DNA of 64,000 nucleotides from JANQIO01 sp965601975 (GTDB lineage Bacteria > Pseudomonadota > Gammaproteobacteria > Pseudomonadales > Halieaceae), in assembly GCA_965601975.1 (NCBI GenBank), contig OZ271856.1, forward strand, positions 2,480,001-2,544,000, given 5' to 3'. Each line of letters starts with the position of its first letter. Position 1 is the stretch's first letter. Of this stretch, positions 59,587 through 64,000 are shown in pieces. The position numbers were made by a program, and so were the translations under genes. The notes under the pieces are model-generated. The model made no database searches. It worked only from the letters and a program-made list of their open reading frames with translations, and was not told where the DNA came from.

Positions 59587-61431
59587 TCAACACATGTCGG
59601 CGTAGGGATTGTCGAGATTCAGGTCGACCTCGGCGCCCCGCAGCAGGATGCGGTCGCTGCGCAAACTGACATCCTCGCCGGCCAGCACCTCGTGGTCGAA
59701 TTTGTAGATGGAGCGGAACTCACCGGCCAGGCAAGCCGCCTCGAAAGCACTGCTGTGGGCACTGACGGACTCGTTGCTTTGCTCCCAGGCAGCGACCGCG
59801 TCACGGCCGTGGCGTTTCTCGAGCATCTCGCGGGTGCGCGAGGGTGAGATCACGGTCGCGGAGGCGTTGTTGCCGCCAAAGCCCTTGGCATTGATCACCG
59901 CGTAGGCGCTGTCGGCGGCCAGCTCCCGGTGTTCCGCGGAAATGTCCAGGTGGCTGGCATGCACATCCTCGGCGACGTGATCGATGGTGGCGATGCCGGG
60001 TACCAGGCCGTGCTGCCAGCAGCCCAGTGTCGCCACCAGCTGGTCGCCGCCGGCGGCGCCGATGCTGTGGCCCAGATAGGCCTTCACCGCCGCGACGGGC
60101 CAGCGCTCGATACCGAACTGGTGCGCGGCCTCGTTGAGGATGTGGGATTCGGTGACACGGTTCTGGGGTGTGCCGGTGCCGTGGGCCATGACAAAGCCGG
60201 AGGACAGGGACGCCTCACCCACCAGGTTGCGGGCGGCGGCCAGCGCCTTGCCCACGGTGATGTAGTTGCCGACACCCGGCGCCGAAATCGATTTCTTGTG
60301 GCCGTCGGCATTCACGAACACATCGCTGACCGCGCCGTGGATGTGGGCGCCCAGTTCCAGCGCCAGCTCGTCATCGCAAAGCATGACCACCTGGGCGGAT
60401 TCGGCGATGGTGAAACCACAATTGCTGGAAAACGGCCGGCAGGCGCGGCGGTAGTCCGGGACCTTCTCCCCGGGCAGGCCGTCCAGGTCCCGCAGCTCGC
60501 GATCGCTGGCCAGTGCGCCCATGGCCGCGTAGCCGTCCATCACTTCCGGCGTGATCGGTGCTTCGGCGCTGCCCACCAGGGCGACCCGGGCGCGGCCGGC
60601 CTGGATGTCCTGCACCGCCTGCTTGAGGTTGTAGAGGAAGGAGGCACAGGCCCCCATGCTGGTACCCGTATTGCCGAGACTGCCCAGTACGTACGCGTTG
60701 ATGAAATCCGCCGGCATCTCGGCAAACCCGAAGGGGCAGTATTTCGAGGTGACCTTGCGACCGGTGTAGCGCGACTTGATCAGGCCGCCGTTGCCGTGGC
60801 CATCCAGTTGGCTCATGCCGCTGCCGGCATAGACCGAGATCTTGTCCGCGGGTACGCGACTTCGAACCTGTTCCCAGTCCAGCCCGGAGCTGCCCAGGGC
60901 ATCCGAGGCCGCAAACACGGTCATCTGCAGGCCGCGGGGATGACTGCGGGCATTATAGAGTGCGCCGGGATCGAAGCCCGTCGGCAGCTGTCCCGCGGCC
61001 TTCACCGTGGCCTCCCGGTGCGTCGGCAGCAGGAACATCATGCCCTGGTCGATCTCGACGTGGACGTGGAGGTCATCAATCTTCTCTACGGCCCATCCCG
61101 GCGGCAGCGACTCCGGCAGCTGCTTGTGCTGGGTGCGGAACTGCATGGGATAACCTTCCGAGTGAGCCACGACGCGCCGGTTCCAGGGAACCGCGTCGAC
61201 GTCGAAGTGGTTGTCCTCGATGCGCCTGACCAGGGTGGCGGCCGCCAGGGCGTCGCGGGCGGCCTGGCTGCCGTCGTACGGGGTACCCGTCAGCGCGGCC
61301 AGTGCCTGCCAGGTGCCCTCCGCCAGGTCCGCGGGAAGTGCATCGATCACCATGCGGCGATAGCCGTGGTGGGCGGAACTGCGGCCCGCGGCATTGACGC
61401 CGCCAAACCCGACTATGACTGGTAACCGCAC
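59587..61431 (-). CDS. fabY: beta-ketoacyl-ACP synthase, FabY type
   Basis: A 614-residue ketosynthase. The catalytic cysteine is in TSMGACASFLYNL (about residue 263) and the two histidines in MAHGTGTPQNRV and AYLGHSIGAAGGDQ. Length and the N-terminal RLPVIVGFGGVNAAGRSS match the FabY group, which in Pseudomonas aeruginosa starts fatty acid synthesis in place of FabH. The GTG at 61429-61431 is chosen because GAGGAG lies seven bases upstream and the family N-terminus starts there; the open frame runs 18 codons further. The assignment as FabY rather than another KAS-like enzyme is probable. Confidence 0.82.
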   Translation of the reverse strand: MRLPVIVGFGGVNAAGRSSAHHGYRRMVIDALPADLAEGTWQALAALTGTPYDGSQAARDALAAATLVRRIEDNHFDVDAVPWNRRVVAHSEGYPMQFRTQHKQLPESLPPGWAVEKIDDLHVHVEIDQGMMFLLPTHREATVKAAGQLPTGFDPGALYNARSHPRGLQMTVFAASDALGSSGLDWEQVRSRVPADKISVYAGSGMSQLDGHGNGGLIKSRYTGRKVTSKYCPFGFAEMPADFINAYVLGSLGNTGTSMGACASFLYNLKQAVQDIQAGRARVALVGSAEAPITPEVMDGYAAMGALASDRELRDLDGLPGEKVPDYRRACRPFSSNCGFTIAESAQVVMLCDDELALELGAHIHGAVSDVFVNADGHKKSISAPGVGNYITVGKALAAARNLVGEASLSSGFVMAHGTGTPQNRVTESHILNEAAHQFGIERWPVAAVKAYLGHSIGAAGGDQLVATLGCWQHGLVPGIATIDHVAEDVHASHLDISAEHRELAADSAYAVINAKGFGGNNASATVISPSRTREMLEKRHGRDAVAAWEQSNESVSAHSSAFEAACLAGEFRSIYKFDHEVLAGEDVSLRSDRILLRGAEVDLNLDNPYADMC

Positions 61432-61525
61432 GATGCACTCCTCAAGGTCTATGCGGGCATTGTAAAAACCGCCCGCTGGCTTCAATATGGTGATTCCGTC
61501 ATTTTATTTGTTTATTTAGACAGCC

Positions 61526-62533
61526 ATGGAATCACGTCGGATTCGCGTCGTCGCCGCCCTCTACCCGCGGGCCCTGGCCACCAGCCTGGCCCTGCCGATG
61601 GATGTGCTGCAGGCGGCGGGCAGTGCCGCCCGCGCCCGGGACCGGGGCCAGAGCGGGCTCAGCTTCCAGTTTGCAGCACCGGGCCAGGACCCTGTCGAAA
61701 TCGCCGGCGGCATGCGCTGGCAGCCGGACATCACACTGGATGCGGTGGCGCCGTGCGACCTGCTGCTATTGCCCGCCATGTGGCGCAATCCGCAGCCGGT
61801 GCTGAAGCGCGAGGCGCCCTGGCTGACACTGTTACCGGAACTACACGCCGCGGGCACCACCATCTGCTCCGTCGGCACCGGCAGCTGCTTCCTGGCCGCC
61901 GCGGGCCTGCTGAACGACCGCGCAGGCACCACCCACTGGCACTACTTTGACGAGTTCGCGGCGCACTACCCGCAGGTCCAGTTGAAGCGCCGCCACCTGA
62001 TCACCCAGAGCGACAACCTGTACTGTGCCGGCAGCGTCAACTCCGGCGCCGACCTGATGATCCACCTGGTCGAGGAATGGTTCGGCCAGCGCATCGCCCG
62101 CCAGGTGGAAAACCAGTTCTCACCGGAGATTCGCAGGCCGTTTCGGGCCCACGCCTACCAGTCGCTGGATGACAGCGCCCACCACGACGAAATGGTGCTC
62201 ACCGCCCAGCAGTGGCTGCAGGACCAGCTGCACGAAACCGTCTCCATGGAGGACCTGGCGAGACAGCTGCAGTGCAGCCCGCGAACCCTGACCCGTCGCT
62301 TCAAGTCGGCGGTGGGCATGACCCCCAGCGGCTACCTGCAGCAGCAGCGCCTGGCGGCGGCGCGGGAGCTGCTGCGCACCACCAACCTGTCCGTGGGCGA
62401 AGTCGCCTTCCGGGTGGGCCTGCACGACGTCAGCTACTTCACCACCCTGTTCCAGAAGCACAACGGTCTCACCCCGGGTCGCTACCGAAAAAGTGTGCGT
62501 GGGAAACTCTTTAGCCCCATCCGCAGCGCTTGA
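61526..62533 (+). CDS. GlxA-type AraC family transcriptional regulator
   Basis: A 335-residue regulator with an N-terminal DJ-1/PfpI-like domain (about 1-190; a cysteine in ICSVGTGSCFLAAAG sits where the fold keeps its nucleophile). The C-terminal AraC-type double helix-turn-helix is at about 225-325 (MEDLARQLQCSPRTLTRRFK, VGEVAFRVGLHDVSYFTTLFQKHNG). It diverges from fabY and precedes the thiolase gene, so it may control one of them. The effector is unknown. Confidence 0.88.
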   Translation: MESRRIRVVAALYPRALATSLALPMDVLQAAGSAARARDRGQSGLSFQFAAPGQDPVEIAGGMRWQPDITLDAVAPCDLLLLPAMWRNPQPVLKREAPWLTLLPELHAAGTTICSVGTGSCFLAAAGLLNDRAGTTHWHYFDEFAAHYPQVQLKRRHLITQSDNLYCAGSVNSGADLMIHLVEEWFGQRIARQVENQFSPEIRRPFRAHAYQSLDDSAHHDEMVLTAQQWLQDQLHETVSMEDLARQLQCSPRTLTRRFKSAVGMTPSGYLQQQRLAAARELLRTTNLSVGEVAFRVGLHDVSYFTTLFQKHNGLTPGRYRKSVRGKLFSPIRSA

Positions 62534-62625
62534 ATTCCGGCGTCTTCGCCCCCATTGAGTTGAGAACGCAGGGCCCCTGTGGCTAAATGGGCGCCCGCAA
62601 AACAACCCTCAGAATTGGACACCGT

Positions 62626-63810
62626 ATGAGCCAGGAATCAGTCGTTATCGTTGCCGGCGCGCGCACGCCCATGGGTGGGCTGCAGGGCGAGCTGGCGGAA
62701 GTCACCGCACCGGCGCTGGGCGCCACCGCCATCCAAGCCGCGGTCGAACGCAGCGGCGTGGACGCCGCCGATGTCGACGAAGTATTCATGGGCTGCGTAC
62801 TGCCCGCGGGCCTTGGCCAGGCGCCCGCGCGCCAGGCGGCCATCGGCGCCGGAATTCCCGTCTCCACCGGCGCAGTCACGGTCAACAAAATGTGTGCCTC
62901 GGCCATGCAGGCCACCATCAGCGGCCACGACAGCATCCTCGCCGGCACCAACAAGATCGTGGTGACCGGCGGCATGGAGAGCATGACCAACGCGCCGCAC
63001 ATCATTCCCAACGCCCGCGGCGGTGTGAGCACCGGCCACAAGACCATCAACGACCACATGTTCCTGGACGGCCTGGAAGATGCCTATACCGGCCGTGCCA
63101 TGGGTTCATTCGCCCAGGAGACCGCCGACAAGTACGGCCTGACTCGCGAGCAGATGGATGCGTTTGCCGTCGAGTCCCTGACTCGCGCCCGCAACGCCAC
63201 CGACGAAGGCAAGCTCAAAGCGGAAATCGCCCCGGTCACCGTCAAGACCCGCCGCGGCGACGTGACCGTGACCGACGACGAGCAGCCCCACAAGGCCAGC
63301 CTGGAGAAGATCCCCAACCTGCGCCCGGCCTTCGCCAAAGACGGCACCATCACCGCCGCCAATGCCAGCAGCATCTCGGACGGCGCCAGCGCGCTTATGC
63401 TGATGGCGGCCAGCGAAGCGGAAGCCCGTGGCCTCAAGCCCATGGCTCGCATCGTCGCCCATTCCCGCCACTCCCAGGAACCCAGCGAGTTCACGATTGC
63501 GCCGATCGGCGCTATCGGCAAAGTGCTTGGGAAAGCCGGCTGGAGTGTGGACGACGTCGACCTGTTCGAAATCAACGAGGCCTTCGCCATGGTCACCATG
63601 CTGGCCGAGCAGGAACTGGGGCTGGACCACGAGAAGGTCAACGTCCACGGCGGCGCCTGCGCCCAGGGCCACCCGATTGGCTCCACCGGCGCCCGCATCA
63701 TCGTGACCCTGATGCACGCATTGAAAGAGTACGGCAAGTCGAAAGGCGTCGCCGCCCTGTGCATCGGCGGCGGCGAAGCGACCGCGGTCGCTATCGAACT
63801 GGTCGAGTAA
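62626..63810 (+). CDS. acetyl-CoA C-acetyltransferase (thiolase)
   Basis: A 394-residue thiolase condensing two acetyl-CoA or cleaving 3-ketoacyl-CoA. The nucleophile cysteine is in VNKMCASAMQA (about residue 90), the catalytic histidine in CAQGHPIGSTGAR and the second cysteine in ALCIGGGEA. The ATG at 62626 is used because the family N-terminus (VVIVAGARTPMGG) follows; an earlier in-frame ATG at 62587 is less likely. It lies downstream of the AraC-type regulator and 7 bp before ribB, with which it may be cotranscribed. Confidence 0.93.
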   Translation: MSQESVVIVAGARTPMGGLQGELAEVTAPALGATAIQAAVERSGVDAADVDEVFMGCVLPAGLGQAPARQAAIGAGIPVSTGAVTVNKMCASAMQATISGHDSILAGTNKIVVTGGMESMTNAPHIIPNARGGVSTGHKTINDHMFLDGLEDAYTGRAMGSFAQETADKYGLTREQMDAFAVESLTRARNATDEGKLKAEIAPVTVKTRRGDVTVTDDEQPHKASLEKIPNLRPAFAKDGTITAANASSISDGASALMLMAASEAEARGLKPMARIVAHSRHSQEPSEFTIAPIGAIGKVLGKAGWSVDDVDLFEINEAFAMVTMLAEQELGLDHEKVNVHGGACAQGHPIGSTGARIIVTLMHALKEYGKSKGVAALCIGGGEATAVAIELVE

Positions 63811-63817
63811 TCACATT

Positions 63818-64000
63818 ATGGCGCTGAGCAGCATCGCCGACCTGGTCGACGATATCCGCAAGGGCAAGATGGTCATCCTGATGGATGACGAAGATCGCGA
63901 GAACGAGGGCGACCTGATCATCGCCGCGGAGGCGGTGACGCCGGAGACCATCACCTTCTATTCCAGCGAGGCCTGCGGACTGATCTGCCTGACCATCACC
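63818..64000 (+). CDS. ribB: 3,4-dihydroxy-2-butanone 4-phosphate synthase, N-terminal part cut by window edge
   Basis: The first 61 codons of RibB, which turns ribulose 5-phosphate into the four-carbon unit of riboflavin. The catalytic acidic loop DDEDRENEGDL is present at about residues 23-33 and is diagnostic. It may be the front half of a RibBA fusion; the window ends too early to tell. It starts 7 bp after the thiolase stop. Confidence 0.93.
   Translation, partial: MALSSIADLVDDIRKGKMVILMDDEDRENEGDLIIAAEAVTPETITFYSSEACGLICLTIT

Noticed and set aside
59929..61425. 498-codon frame opposite fabY
   Set aside because: Shadow frame; the ketosynthase active site is intact on the minus strand.

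Overview
The window looks like the chromosome of a GC-rich, probably marine gammaproteobacterium. Gene content points to the Cellvibrionales/Halieaceae neighbourhood: a leuC-leuD-leuB-asd-fimV-truA-trpF-trpB block, Rmf beside RlmL, a 1610-residue NAD-dependent glutamate dehydrogenase, FabY-type ketosynthase, several crotonase and thioesterase paralogues, and a large TonB-dependent receptor. This placement is inferred from remembered gene content, not from a tree.

Region 1 (1-14.6 kb) is housekeeping. A minus-strand leu operon (leuC, leuD, leuB, asd) ends at a strong hairpin terminator and is followed by fimV, truA, trpF and trpB, the last cut by the window edge. A divergent LysR gene shares its intergenic space with leuC, where a perfect 15-bp inverted repeat overlaps the promoter zone. 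A thioesterase, a flavodoxin-like gene, rlmL and rmf follow.

Region 2 (14.6-25.9 kb) carries gdhB and pepN behind a compact operon of rhomboid protease, YeaC-like protein and a DUF2797 protein, then nadK and a divergent DUF1853 gene. Region 3 (26-33.9 kb) is an outer-membrane locus. A TonB-dependent receptor and a duplicated beta-helix lipoprotein diverge from a small porin-like barrel, and the intergenic space holds two Pho-box-like sites, one facing each way, each 10 nt from a -10-like hexamer. I read this as a phosphate-starvation uptake locus.

Region 4 (33.9-41 kb) joins probable lysine catabolism (saccharopine/lysine dehydrogenase family plus an ALDH7-type semialdehyde dehydrogenase) to a TetR-controlled operon (crotonase, DUF1993, GST) and galE. 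Region 5 (about 41.0-49.6 kb) is an accessory island: visibly AT-richer, composed of poorly characterised genes, ending at tRNA-Asp and tRNA-Val. It starts with a tight three-gene set (GYF-RDD membrane protein, membrane-anchored ClpP-fold protein, TIR/deoxyribosyltransferase-like protein). It continues with five small genes separated by near-identical 51-bp palindromic repeats, including a HEPN-like and a YaaC-like gene. This is the best place to look for a new system.

Region 6 (50-64 kb) returns to GC-rich core-like DNA: a LysE exporter, a translationally coupled DUF3301/thioesterase/LLM oxidoreductase set, a long minus-strand operon (PilZ, FkbM, nitroreductase, DUF3604, parvulin, HupE-like), fabY, a GlxA-type regulator, a thiolase and the start of ribB. 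A roughly 35-bp element with inverted DnaA boxes occurs twice, at 11.8 kb and 50.6 kb.
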